Numbered from the stretch's first letter, positions 54,552 through 62,528 are shown. The stretch: DNA of 64,000 nt from Roseovarius tolerans (GCF_900109855.1 NZ_FOBO01000005.1:1-64000), one strand, 5' to 3'. Numbers and translations: made by a program. Notes: generated by a model from the sequence alone, not told the origin.

Positions 54552-55042
54552 TGACCGATCAAACCGACCTCAAGCAAGACCTCTGGAAACGGCTGGACGA
54601 TCAAACCGCCGGCATGATGGGCATCGAGGGGGCAGGGCTGCACATGCGGCCGATGACCCCCCATGCCGATGCGGCGCGCAACACGGTCTGGTTTCTGTGT
54701 GCCTCGGACAATCAGCTGGCGCAGACCGGGGCCGAGAGCGGTCGCGCCTATTTCACGATCCAGAGCCCGGATGAACGCTTTTACGCCTGCCTCAGCGGCC
54801 CCATCACGGTGAGCCGTGATCGCGACAAGCTCAACGAGCTTTGGAGTGTCTTTGCCTCCGCCTTCTTCGAGGGTGGGCCGGAAGATTCGAGCGCCGTGCT
54901 GCTGGAGTTGACGCCGGAAGAGGCGGAAATCTGGACGGTTGAGGCAAGCGGCACGCAATTCGCCGCTGAAATCGCCCGCGCGGCCTTCGGGGCCAAGTCT
55001 CGGCCCGATCTTGGCACGCATGACGTGGTGACCCTGCCCTGA
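54551..55042 (+). CDS. Pyridoxamine 5'-phosphate oxidase-like general stress protein (GSP26 type)
   Basis: A 163-residue split-barrel flavin-binding protein of the type seen in Bacillus GSP26-like and alphaproteobacterial stress proteins. It contains VWFLCASDNQLAQTGAESG, RAYFTIQSPDERFYACLSG and the barrel continuation ELWSVFASAFFEGGPED. It probably binds FMN or FAD, but which reaction it runs is unclear. Overlaps csbD by one base, so both come from the EcfG promoter at 54289. Confidence 0.82.
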   Translation: MTDQTDLKQDLWKRLDDQTAGMMGIEGAGLHMRPMTPHADAARNTVWFLCASDNQLAQTGAESGRAYFTIQSPDERFYACLSGPITVSRDRDKLNELWSVFASAFFEGGPEDSSAVLLELTPEEAEIWTVEASGTQFAAEIARAAFGAKSRPDLGTHDVVTLP

Positions 55043-55074
55043 GAGGTTTCACGCGCTGAGCGCACGACCATGAC

Positions 55075-55099
55075 GGAACCATTCGCCCGCTCGGGCGTT
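55075..55099 (+). promoter_or_regulatory. EcfG-type promoter abutting the MscS-like gene
   Basis: GGAAC at 55075-55079, 16-bp spacer, CGTT at 55096-55099. The expected transcription start is about 55106-55108, which is the ATG itself (55108). Confidence 0.75.
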
Positions 55100-55107
55100 T
55101 GGCTGTC

Positions 55108-56763
55108 ATGGTATCGTTTTTCCGTCTGCTGATCCTCTGCGCCACGGCCCTCTTTTTTACGGGTGCCGTGGCCCAAGACTCGTCGAACGCCTGGTATTCT
55201 GCCGAGGTGTTGAATGAGGGGCTTGGCGCTGCTCCTGATGATCTGGATCTTTCGACACCGCGCGCGGCGATGCGCAGCTTTGTCGAATATGCGCGCGCTG
55301 ATCGGTTCGACGCGGCAGCGCATGTTCTCAACCTGTCGAGGGTCGAGCCCGAGCGTCAGCCTGACCGGGCGGTTCGCGTCGCGCAGCAGCTATATCAGGT
55401 GATCGACCGCCGCGTCTGGGTGGACTGGTCCGACCTGCCCTCGCGCCCGGATGCCAAGGTCGAGCAATCGGCCAGTGAGGGCAGCGGCCCCGGAGAGATG
55501 CGCCGCGACCTGGGGATCAAGCTCTTTGAGTTGAACGGCCGCGCCTACGAAATACGGATCGCGCGCTACAAGGCGGGCGAGGACAGCGAGCCGGTCTGGC
55601 TCTTTACACCGCAGACGGTCGCGGATGTCGCGCCACTGCATGACGCTTACGGCCCGCGCGCCTTCGAGCAATACATTCCCGACCGGATGAAGGATCAGCT
55701 GGGCGGGCTGCGGATCTGGGAGTGGCTCGGCCTTCCGATCATGCTGGGCCTGCTTATCGGCATCGGCTGGTCGGTCAATTCGATGGTCACCATGCTCGCG
55801 CGCAAGGCCCCTTACGGATTCTTGCAGCACGCCTTCGCACGCGCGGGCTTTCCGCTGGCACTGTTCGCCGTGGCGGTGTTGGCCCAGGTCGTGCTCAGCC
55901 TCGCGGTCTCGTTCTCCGGCCCGGTCACCAGTATTGTGCAGCCGCTGCTTGTGATCGTCATGGCCTCGGGTGTCGGGATGGCGGCGCTGCGCATCGTCGA
56001 TGCGATCCTTGATCGCGTCACGCTGCGCTATGTCGGCGATATCGACGACACGCGCAGTCTCGACAAGCGCGAGCTTTATACCTCTATCTACGCGCTGCGG
56101 CGGGTCATCGTGCTCTTCATGGTCGGGTTCGCCGCGTTTTACGTGCTGGCACGGCTCAACCTCTTTCAATCCGTCGGGATGACGTTGCTGGCCTCGGCGG
56201 GTGTGCTGACGGTGCTTTTGGGCATCGCCGGGCAGGCGGTGCTGGGCAATATACTGGCCTCGCTCCAGATCGCACTGGCCAAGCCGGTGCGGATCGGCGA
56301 CAGCGTGCTTTTCGAGGGCGATTGGGCCTATGTCGAAAGCATCTTCTATACCTTCATGCGCCTGCGCACATGGGACGAGCGGCGGATCATCGTCCCGGTG
56401 CGCTATTTCGTCTCCAAACCCTTCGAGAACTGGTCGGTCAAGGATGCCCGGATCATGCATACCGTCCGCCTCCGGCTCGATCACAGCGCCGATAGCGACG
56501 TGCTGCGCGACCGGTTTGTTGAACTGGCCCGCGAAGACGAGGGCGTGATCGAACACGATCAGATCGCCTGCTATGTCACCGATCACAACGCGCAGGGTGT
56601 GGAGATATCGTTCTACGCCATGTCGCCCGATCCCTCGACCGGATGGGTGACAGAAATGCGGCTGCGTGAGGGGATGTTGCGGTTCATCCGCGAAAGCCAT
56701 CCCGAATGGTGGCCGCAGGAACGCGTCGAAGGCGGTGCGACAATCGCCGCCACACAGGGCTGA
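55108..56763 (+). CDS. Mechanosensitive ion channel, MscS family
   Basis: A 551-residue membrane protein: signal peptide (MVSFFRLLILCATALFF, cleavage near GAVAQ), a periplasmic domain of about 180 residues, several helices from about residue 210, and the MscS pore region GVLTVLLGIAGQAVLGNILASLQIA followed by the conserved beta domain IGDSVLFEGDWAYVESIFYTFMRLRTWDERR. It would open under hypo-osmotic stress. The TTG upstream at 55099 is inside the promoter, so the ATG at 55108 is preferred. Putative EcfG promoter directly before it. Confidence 0.88.
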   Translation: MVSFFRLLILCATALFFTGAVAQDSSNAWYSAEVLNEGLGAAPDDLDLSTPRAAMRSFVEYARADRFDAAAHVLNLSRVEPERQPDRAVRVAQQLYQVIDRRVWVDWSDLPSRPDAKVEQSASEGSGPGEMRRDLGIKLFELNGRAYEIRIARYKAGEDSEPVWLFTPQTVADVAPLHDAYGPRAFEQYIPDRMKDQLGGLRIWEWLGLPIMLGLLIGIGWSVNSMVTMLARKAPYGFLQHAFARAGFPLALFAVAVLAQVVLSLAVSFSGPVTSIVQPLLVIVMASGVGMAALRIVDAILDRVTLRYVGDIDDTRSLDKRELYTSIYALRRVIVLFMVGFAAFYVLARLNLFQSVGMTLLASAGVLTVLLGIAGQAVLGNILASLQIALAKPVRIGDSVLFEGDWAYVESIFYTFMRLRTWDERRIIVPVRYFVSKPFENWSVKDARIMHTVRLRLDHSADSDVLRDRFVELAREDEGVIEHDQIACYVTDHNAQGVEISFYAMSPDPSTGWVTEMRLREGMLRFIRESHPEWWPQERVEGGATIAATQG

Positions 56764-56767
56764 GCTC

Positions 56768-57499
56768 TCAGATCAGCGGGCGCGTGACCGGGGTGCGCGC
56801 GCCATCGAGGTCGGCGATCTCGCACAGCTTGTCATAATCTAAAAACTGCAGCCTCCCGTTGCGCCAGGACACCACGCCCATCTCGCGCAGGTGCTTGAGC
56901 GTCTTGTTGGTATGCACCAGCGACAGGCCGAGCGCGTCGGCCAGATCCTGTTGCCTGTAGGGCAGGGGCATCTCTGATCCCTCCACCAGCCCAAGCGCCA
57001 TGCAGCGATCATGCAGCCGCACGAAGGCGCGCGCGATTCGCTCGATCCCGCTCATATGTCCGATCAGCGCCAGAACCTCGCCCAGAAAATGCTCTTCGAC
57101 GGCGGCGATCCATGTCAGGTCAAACGCCCGTTCCGGTTGATCGCGAAACAGTGCCCACAGCGATTTTCGGTCAAACACGCAGAGCGTCATCGCCGTCGTC
57201 GCCTCAACGGAATGCTGCATTTCCTTCATCACCCCGGCCTGCAATCCGACAAAATCGCCGGGCAGAACGATGTTGAGAACCTGCCGGTCGCCCGATGCCA
57301 TGGTCTTGTAGCGCAGGCCCATCCCGTCCAGCACCGTATAAAGCTGCGGGCTGTTCGATCCCTCCAGCATCAGCGTGGTTCCCGGATCGACCTGCAATTC
57401 TCCGGTCTTGAAACCCTGCATGAAATCGACTTCGTGGTCGCTCATCGGGGCAAAGAGCGACAGCTTGCGCAGCGGACAATTTCGGCAAGACGTCGCCAT
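56768..57499 (-). CDS. Crp/Fnr-family transcriptional regulator
   Basis: A 243-residue regulator: N-terminal cyclic-nucleotide-type beta domain, long dimer helix, and a C-terminal helix-turn-helix (YRQQDLADALGLSLVHTNKTLKHLRE). It begins MATSCRNCPLRKLSLF, so two Cys four residues apart are present near the start, but the full Fnr set of four Cys is absent, so oxygen sensing by an iron-sulfur cluster is unproven. The start at 57499 follows GGAAGGAA. It is the only DNA-binding regulator outside the GSR set in this island and it converges with the MscS gene. Confidence 0.87.
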   Translation of the reverse strand: MATSCRNCPLRKLSLFAPMSDHEVDFMQGFKTGELQVDPGTTLMLEGSNSPQLYTVLDGMGLRYKTMASGDRQVLNIVLPGDFVGLQAGVMKEMQHSVEATTAMTLCVFDRKSLWALFRDQPERAFDLTWIAAVEEHFLGEVLALIGHMSGIERIARAFVRLHDRCMALGLVEGSEMPLPYRQQDLADALGLSLVHTNKTLKHLREMGVVSWRNGRLQFLDYDKLCEIADLDGARTPVTRPLI

Positions 57500-57584
57500 C
57501 GAATATTTCCTTCCCAATATGTCACAGTTAAATGCGGGGGTGCCCATTGTGCTCTACCCAAGGAGCATGCCCGAGATCGATACA

Positions 57585-57974
57585 ATGAACAATGCAATGC
57601 CCGAAACCACGAATCCAGTGATACCCGTATTCCTTGTGCTGGAGCGCGACGCGCTGATTGCCGAGGATATCATGGGGTCGCTTGCGGATATGGGGCCATG
57701 CCGTACCATCCATGTCAGCGACGCGTCCGAGATCACGCCGCATCTGAGCGCGGAGCCGGCCGTTTCGGCGGTGTTTTTGGAAATGCGCCTGACGCAGGTT
57801 CTGGAACTCGGCCTTGACCGGCGTCTGGCCGAACATGGCGCGCATGTCATCCTCACCATCGGCGAGGATGACGCGGATCATGCGCAGGCCTTGGGCTGGG
57901 GCATGCTGGTGCGCCCTTTCACCGATGAGATGCTCCGCGAGGCGCTCATGGGCACGATCGAACGTCGGCGCTAG
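57585..57974 (+). CDS. Degenerate response-regulator receiver domain protein
   Basis: A single domain of about 129 residues with the receiver pattern: VFLVLERDALIAEDIMGSLA (acid pocket changed to E-R-D), AVFLEMRLTQVLELGLDRRL where the phospho-acceptor Asp of a normal receiver is replaced by Glu, and LVRPFTDEMLREALMG with Arg in place of the conserved Lys. A Glu at that place often mimics the phosphorylated state. No output domain follows. The start at 57585 is one option; ATGs at 57567 and 57597 are others. It resembles the PhyR receiver 1.1 kb away. Confidence 0.75.
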   Translation: MNNAMPETTNPVIPVFLVLERDALIAEDIMGSLADMGPCRTIHVSDASEITPHLSAEPAVSAVFLEMRLTQVLELGLDRRLAEHGAHVILTIGEDDADHAQALGWGMLVRPFTDEMLREALMGTIERRR

Positions 57975-58324
57975 TCGCGCCTCTCGCGCATCGCGCGGCC
58001 CGCCTGCATGCCCATGGCAAAGCCTTCGGCAAGTTGCACCAGCGGGTCTTTGGTCGGCTCTGACGGGGGGGCAGCCCTGCGCGGCTCCTCTGCCCCGCCG
58101 CCCTGTGCCCCGAGCGCCATCAGGCAGAACCCCAGCACAAGATAGAGCGCGCCGATCACCGTATAGGCCATCAGTACGCCTTCATGCGCGGCCAGAAGGA
58201 TCCACAGCGCCACGGTCAGAAACCCCAGCCCTGCAAGGCCAAAGACCACGCCCATCACGCTGAACGCGGTGGCGCGCGCCGCGTTGCGCAGGCGCGCGCC
58301 CATGGTCGAGAAGAAACCGGTCAT
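57971..58324 (-). CDS. Phage holin-like small membrane protein
   Basis: A 117-residue membrane protein with two helices (ATAFSVMGVVFGLAGLGFLTVALWIL and MAYTVIGALYLVLGFCLMAL) and a charged, flexible C-terminus (EEPRRAAPPSEPTKDP). It matches small 'holin-superfamily' stress proteins of alphaproteobacteria (DUF1469-like), not a phage lysis cassette. Coupled to the DUF883 gene upstream (3 bp gap) and under its EcfG promoter. Its end overlaps that of the receiver-like gene by 4 bp on the other strand. Confidence 0.72.
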   Translation of the reverse strand: MTGFFSTMGARLRNAARATAFSVMGVVFGLAGLGFLTVALWILLAAHEGVLMAYTVIGALYLVLGFCLMALGAQGGGAEEPRRAAPPSEPTKDPLVQLAEGFAMGMQAGRAMRERRD

Positions 58325-58327
58325 CGG

Positions 58328-58657
58328 TCACTTCCGCCCGGTCATGAACCCAAGCAGAAAGCCGAGGCCAACAGCCAGCCCGACTGCTGCCGCAGGCTGA
58401 TTGCGCACCTGATCGGCGGCCTGCTGGCCCATTTCCTCGGCGCGGTACTGCGCGTTGTGCATCTGTCGCTGGCCCGCATCACGCAGGTCGGCGGCCTTCT
58501 GGCGCGCCTGTTCGGTGGCCGCGTCGCGCGACGACCGACCCAAACCCGACAGCGTTTGCGAGATATCGGAAATGTCCTGCCGCAGCGTCGTGATCTGCTC
58601 CGAAAGTTGGTCGATATCCTTTTGCGGCGATGCGTCGGTGGTTCTCGATTGTGCCAT
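58328..58657 (-). CDS. DUF883 (ElaB/YqjD-type) membrane-anchored stress protein
   Basis: A 109-residue protein: a long amphipathic helix (DIDQLSEQITTLRQDISDISQTL and following, Gln/Ala-rich) and a C-terminal membrane helix (AAVGLAVGLGFLLGFMTGRK). E. coli relatives ElaB/YqjD are sigma-S controlled and bind ribosomes at the membrane. Here an EcfG promoter with consensus boxes stands upstream (58694-58718), so the parallel stress control is kept in a different sigma system. Confidence 0.87.
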   Translation of the reverse strand: MAQSRTTDASPQKDIDQLSEQITTLRQDISDISQTLSGLGRSSRDAATEQARQKAADLRDAGQRQMHNAQYRAEEMGQQAADQVRNQPAAAVGLAVGLGFLLGFMTGRK

Positions 58658-58693
58658 TCTGCGGCCCTCCGTTTTGAGTTGCGTTGGCTTGTC

Positions 58694-58718
58694 AACGCGG
58701 GCGCGCCCGGGAAGTTCC
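58694..58718 (-). promoter_or_regulatory. EcfG-type promoter for the DUF883/holin-like pair
   Basis: On the minus strand GGAAC (58718-58714), 16-bp spacer, CGTT (58697-58694); the DUF883 start codon is at 58657. Confidence 0.8.
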
Positions 58719-58769
58719 AGAAAAACCTGTCAAAAATCCGGTTCGTGCCATGGCTTCTGGAATTTCTTC

Positions 58770-58795
58770 GGAACCATTTGCCTTGCCCGGGGGTT
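58770..58795 (+). promoter_or_regulatory. EcfG-type promoter for the DUF1328 gene
   Basis: GGAAC at 58770-58774, 17-bp spacer, GGTT at 58792-58795 (C replaced by G); ATG at 58831. The match is one base weaker than the others. Confidence 0.6.
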
Positions 58796-58830
58796 TTCAA
58801 CGCAACGGCAACTCAGCAATGGAGGCACTC

Positions 58831-59001
58831 ATGCTTTACTGGGCACTCATCTTTCTCGTCGTCGCACTTGTCGCCGGCGTTTTCGGCTTTGGCGGGATCG
58901 CCTCGGCCTCGGCGGGGATCGCGCAGATCCTGTTCGTGATCTTCCTCGTCCTTTTCGTCGTGGCGATGGTCGTGCGCGCGCTCAAGGGCCGCTCGCCCTG
59001 A
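58831..59001 (+). CDS. DUF1328 family small membrane protein
   Basis: A 56-residue protein with two helices: [20 protein letters not shown] and [23 protein letters not shown], joined by a Gly/Ala-rich turn ([10 protein letters not shown]). This is the DUF1328 (YtjA-like) pattern; these are small stress-linked membrane proteins of unknown action. GGAGG before the ATG. A putative EcfG promoter lies upstream and a hairpin terminator follows. Confidence 0.88.
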   Translation: MLYWALIFLVVALVAGVFGFGGIASASAGIAQILFVIFLVLFVVAMVVRALKGRSP

Positions 59002-59027
59002 TTCGCATCCGTACACGGGCTGAACTC

Positions 59028-59064
59028 AAAAAAGGCCCTGCACCTTGATGGTGCGGGGCCTTTT
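59028..59064. terminator. Bidirectional intrinsic terminator
   Basis: A long hairpin GGCCC-GCACC/GGTGC-GGGCC (with one mismatch) flanked by A6 on the left and TTTT on the right. It serves the DUF1328 gene on the plus strand and phyR on the minus strand. Confidence 0.8.
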
Positions 59065-59085
59065 CTCACCTTTCGGGGCAGGCGA

Positions 59086-59904
59086 TCAGCCCTGCAACGT
59101 CTCGGTGCTGGCAAAGAACATCGCCTGGCTCACCGCAGACAGCACCTGATCCTCGGAATAGGGCTTGGTGATCAGAAAGGCAGGCTCTGGCCGTTCACCA
59201 GTCAACAGCCGTTCGGGGAATGCGGTGATGAACACCACCGGCACCTCGCCGATCTCTTCGAGAATGTGATTGACCGCGTCGATGCCCGAGGATCTGTCGG
59301 CCAACTGGATATCCGCCAGGATCATGTCCGGCGGGTCGCGCCGTGCGAGTGTCACCGCCTCGTCGCGGGTGCGGGCATTGCCGGTCACCTCGTGGCCCAT
59401 GCCCTCGACGATGGCGGTGATGTCCATGGCGATGATCGCCTCGTCCTCGATCACCATGATCCGCCCGCAAATATCGCCAGACATCTCGCGATGCGCAATG
59501 CTGAGAAATTCGCCCGCCTCATCGGGGCTGACATCGAGAATCGCGGCGATGTCGCTGGTCTGAAACCCCTCGATGCTGTGCAGCAACAGCGCCTCACGGG
59601 TGTTGGGCGTCAGCGTCGAGAGCCGCCACTGCGCGCGGGCTTCGGCACCGTCCGCCTCGCCCATCTCGTCGACAGGCGCCCCGGACGAGATCCAGATCTG
59701 GTGAAACGCCCGAAACAGCGCGGCCTTGTGCGACAGGCCCGCATCGAACACCTCCTTGTCTGCCAAGAGCGTCTCTAGCGTGGCCGCCGCATAATGGTCC
59801 CCGGTTTTCTGATTGCCGGTGAGCGCCCGCGCATAGCGTCGCAGATAGGGCAGCTCCTCCGCGATGTGCTGCGCGAGGTCAGGCTGGCTTTGGGTTTCTG
59901 TCAT
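59086..59904 (-). CDS. phyR: Anti-anti-sigma response regulator PhyR
   Basis: The hub of the alphaproteobacterial general stress response: when phosphorylated it binds NepR and frees EcfG. 272 residues. The N-terminal sigma-like domain (about residues 8-140) has sigma-2 and sigma-4 features (YLRRYARALTGNQKTGDHY, LLLHSIEGFQTSDIAAILD) but would not bind promoters. The C-terminal receiver has MVIEDEAIIAMDI, phospho-Asp198 in DMILADIQLADRS, and the Lys in ITKPYS. The start at 59904 has GAGG five bases upstream. Its promoter interleaves with that of nepR. Confidence 0.95.
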   Translation of the reverse strand: MTETQSQPDLAQHIAEELPYLRRYARALTGNQKTGDHYAAATLETLLADKEVFDAGLSHKAALFRAFHQIWISSGAPVDEMGEADGAEARAQWRLSTLTPNTREALLLHSIEGFQTSDIAAILDVSPDEAGEFLSIAHREMSGDICGRIMVIEDEAIIAMDITAIVEGMGHEVTGNARTRDEAVTLARRDPPDMILADIQLADRSSGIDAVNHILEEIGEVPVVFITAFPERLLTGERPEPAFLITKPYSEDQVLSAVSQAMFFASTETLQG

Positions 59905-59933
59905 GGCATCCTCAAAAAAATGTTGCTGTGCAT

Positions 59934-59958
59934 GGAACCAAACGCGGCTTGGCGTGTT
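59934..59958 (+). promoter_or_regulatory. EcfG-type promoter for nepR-ecfG
   Basis: GGAAC at 59934-59938, 16-bp spacer, TGTT at 59955-59958. It overlaps the opposite promoter of phyR, so that each of the two -10 elements sits inside the spacer of the other promoter. The first codon of nepR is at 60017. Confidence 0.7.
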
Positions 59959-59965
59959 AGGTTCC
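59941..59965 (-). promoter_or_regulatory. EcfG-type promoter for phyR
   Basis: On the minus strand GGAAC (59965-59961), 16-bp spacer, CGTT (59944-59941). phyR starts at 59904. Together with the opposite promoter it fits the known autoregulation of the phyR/nepR-ecfG locus. Confidence 0.8.
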
Positions 59966-60016
59966 CGCTCGGGCGAAAAAAACCGCCCGCTCAAGCATGG
60001 CAGAAAAAGCGGCACG

Positions 60017-60202
60017 ATGACAAACAAACGCAGGACTTCAAGGTTGCAACAGCAGATCGACGACAATCTCCGGCGCGTCTATTCGGACACGGTGCAAGAA
60101 CCGTTGCCGGACCGTTTCTCGCATTTGCTCGACAAATTGCGCGCGCAAGAGAGCGAAGAACCCAAGGATAAATCCGAGCAATCGTCAAAGGATGACTCGT
60201 GA
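60017..60202 (+). CDS. nepR: Anti-sigma factor NepR
   Basis: A 61-residue anti-sigma factor that holds EcfG inactive until PhyR takes it away. The core helical pair is visible as LQQQIDDNLRRVYSDTVQEP and LPDRFSHLLDKLRAQE; the ends are charged and disordered. The frame is longer upstream, but the ATG at 60017 (MTNKRRTSRLQQ) gives the usual short form. ecfG begins with a GTG overlapping its stop. Confidence 0.93.
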   Translation: MTNKRRTSRLQQQIDDNLRRVYSDTVQEPLPDRFSHLLDKLRAQESEEPKDKSEQSSKDDS

Positions 60203-60753
60203 CCTCTAGTTCCGATCCCAGAGACGAGCTGGTAGAGCATTTGCCAGCTATGCGCGCCTTCGCGATGAGCCTGACGCACAATCCGGCGACGGCGGATGAT
60301 CTCGTGCAGGACGCGGTGGTCAAGGCATGGGGCAATTTCGACAAGTTCCAGCCCGGCACCAACCTGCGCGCCTGGCTTTTCACGATCCTGCGCAACACGT
60401 ACTATTCGCTCTATCGCAAGCGCCGCCGCGAGGTCGAGGATCCCGACGGCACGATGGCTGGGCAGTTGTCGGAAAAGCCCGCCCATGACGGGCATCTCGC
60501 GATGACCGATTTCCGCGAGGCCTTTGCCAAGCTCACCGACGAACAGCGCGAGGTGCTGGTGCTCGTGGGTGCCGAGGGCTTCTCGTATGAAGATGCCGCC
60601 GAGATGTGCGGCTGTGCCGTCGGCACGATCAAGAGCCGCACCAACCGCGCCCGCAAGCGTCTGGCCGAGTTGATGCATCTCGACGACGAGGACGAACTAG
60701 AGATGACAGATGCCGCTACGCTCGCCGTCGTGCAGGGCACGCCTGCAGCATGA
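60199..60753 (+). CDS. ecfG: General stress sigma factor EcfG (ECF15 type)
   Basis: A 184-residue ECF sigma factor. Region 2 is visible in HLPAMRAFAMSLTHNPATADDLVQDAVVKAWGNFDKFQPGTN and region 4 in FREAFAKLTDEQREVLVLVGAEGFSYEDAAEMCGCAVGTIKSRTNRARKRL, each split here by eye. The start is a GTG overlapping the nepR stop (GTGA). Its stop overlaps the histidine kinase start (ATGA). It should read the GGAAC-N16/17-CGTT promoters listed in this window. Confidence 0.94.
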   Translation: MTSSSDPRDELVEHLPAMRAFAMSLTHNPATADDLVQDAVVKAWGNFDKFQPGTNLRAWLFTILRNTYYSLYRKRRREVEDPDGTMAGQLSEKPAHDGHLAMTDFREAFAKLTDEQREVLVLVGAEGFSYEDAAEMCGCAVGTIKSRTNRARKRLAELMHLDDEDELEMTDAATLAVVQGTPAA

Positions 60754-62501
60754 GCGCCCGCCCAGCGCTACCCCGGCGCGCTCTCAAACCCCGCCTTGCC
60801 ACGCAATTGATCGTGGTTCTCAGCATCGCCATCCTGCCGCTCGGGCTGATCTCGGTCTACCAGACCAACAAGGTCCTGCAAGAGCGCCAGTCGCTCTCTG
60901 AGTCCGCCCTTCTGCAACGCACGCAACAGGCGGTCGGCGAAAGCCGCGAGGTCATCCGTTCGGCAATCAGTTCCGCCGAGACACTGGCGGTCCAGATTTC
61001 CGCACTGCAATCCTCGGGCGACACCTGCAGCGCGGTCATGTCCGAGGTGGTGGACCGCTCGGAAACATTCGCCTTTGCAGGCTACCGCGACAACGCACGC
61101 GGGCTGATCTGCGCCTCAAGAGACGTCAGCGCCAATACCGAAAGCCCTCTCGATGCCCTTCCGGAAATCGACCAGCGGAGCGAGGCGGTGCTGATGCGCC
61201 CGCTCGAATTCCTCGGCGGGATCGCCACGTTCAGCGTCACCGTGCCGGTCATCGACGAGGGCCGCTTTGTCGGCACGGTCTGGATCGCGGTACCGGTTTC
61301 GGCCCTCAACGGGGCGCTCTCGCAGGCCGGCGAAAACGTCAATCTGGTGCTCTTCAAGACCGATGGCGACATCATCGCCACCGAGGATTACACCGAGAAC
61401 CGGCGCTCCGTGCTGCCTGCCGACTACAGCCTTCAGGATCTCGCGGCCTCCGGGCGGCAGACCTTTCGTGGCAAGAGCCGCGAAGGCGAAACCCGCGATT
61501 TCGCGGTGTCGCCCATCGTTTCGGGGCAGGTCTTTGTCCTCGGCAGCTGGATGCCGCAGGAGCGCGGGATTCAGATGCCGATCTTCGAGCAGGCGCTGGC
61601 GCTCTATTTCCCATGCGCGATGTGGGCGATCACCATCGGCGTGGCCTATGTCGGCGTGCATCGTCTGGTGATCCGCCACGTGCGGCGGTTGCGCTCGTGG
61701 ATGCGGCTCTATGCCAGCGGCGGTTATGATGATCTGGGCGACGCGCGGCTCGATGACGCCCCCGAGGAACTCGAGGTCATGGCCGATGCCTTTCGCGCGA
61801 TGACGCGTCGCCTGTCAGAGCAGGACCGCCGCCGCGAGGAGGACTTGCAGGAAAAGACCGTGTTGCTGCGCGAAGTGCATCACCGGGTCAAGAACAACCT
61901 GCAACTGATTTCCAGCATGATGAACATGCAGATCCGCGCCACCGACAGCGCCGAGGCACAGCGCCTGTTGCGCCGGGTGCAGGACCGGGTGATGGCCCTT
62001 TCGGCCATTCACCGCTACCTCTATCTCGCGCGCAAGCTGTCGATGCTGCGCGCCGATAAGCTGCTTGAGGACATCATCCAGCAACTTGTGATCGTCGGCA
62101 CCCTCGATGAGAGCGGCCAGCAGATCAAAGTCGCGACAGAACTCGACCCGGTCGAGATCAACCCCGATCAATCGGTGCCACTGTCGCTGCTGGCCACCGA
62201 GGCGGCGATGAACGCGGTCAAATATTGCGGCGTGAACGCGGAAGGCGAGGCGTGGATCAATATCGCGCTGAAATCGCAGGACGACGGCAACCTGTGCCTC
62301 AGCATCGTCAACTCGCGCGCGAGCGCGGACGACGATGCCGCGACCGACGATGCCAGCAGCACCGGGCTGGGCTCGCGCCTCATCAAATCCTTTGCGACCC
62401 AACTCAACGGCACGCTGGAAACCGAGGATTTGCCGGATCGCTTCGAGCTGCATGTGGTCTTTCCGATGGCCTGGCACGAGGCGCGGGAAGACGCCGTCTG
62501 A
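60750..62501 (+). CDS. HWE/HisKA_2-family sensor histidine kinase of the general stress locus
   Basis: A 583-residue membrane kinase. It has a transmembrane helix near residues 20-40, a periplasmic or extracytoplasmic sensor domain of about 240 residues, a second helix near 285-310, a HAMP-like linker, and the HisKA_2 dimerisation/phospho-acceptor segment VLLREVHHRVKNNLQLISSMM with His377, followed by an HATPase domain (EAAMNAVKYC, GLGSRLIKSFATQLNGTLE). Kinases of this type phosphorylate PhyR. Its ATG overlaps the ecfG stop, so it is made together with NepR and EcfG. Signal sensed is unknown. Confidence 0.92.
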   Translation: MSARPALPRRALKPRLATQLIVVLSIAILPLGLISVYQTNKVLQERQSLSESALLQRTQQAVGESREVIRSAISSAETLAVQISALQSSGDTCSAVMSEVVDRSETFAFAGYRDNARGLICASRDVSANTESPLDALPEIDQRSEAVLMRPLEFLGGIATFSVTVPVIDEGRFVGTVWIAVPVSALNGALSQAGENVNLVLFKTDGDIIATEDYTENRRSVLPADYSLQDLAASGRQTFRGKSREGETRDFAVSPIVSGQVFVLGSWMPQERGIQMPIFEQALALYFPCAMWAITIGVAYVGVHRLVIRHVRRLRSWMRLYASGGYDDLGDARLDDAPEELEVMADAFRAMTRRLSEQDRRREEDLQEKTVLLREVHHRVKNNLQLISSMMNMQIRATDSAEAQRLLRRVQDRVMALSAIHRYLYLARKLSMLRADKLLEDIIQQLVIVGTLDESGQQIKVATELDPVEINPDQSVPLSLLATEAAMNAVKYCGVNAEGEAWINIALKSQDDGNLCLSIVNSRASADDDAATDDASSTGLGSRLIKSFATQLNGTLETEDLPDRFELHVVFPMAWHEAREDAV

Positions 62502-62528
62502 AAACTGTGGGTAATCGCGTTTTTCTCT

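Noticed and set aside
57971-58324. Possible prophage remnant because of a holin-like protein
   Set aside because: No other phage gene is present and the protein belongs to small stress membrane proteins beside a DUF883 gene with an EcfG promoter.
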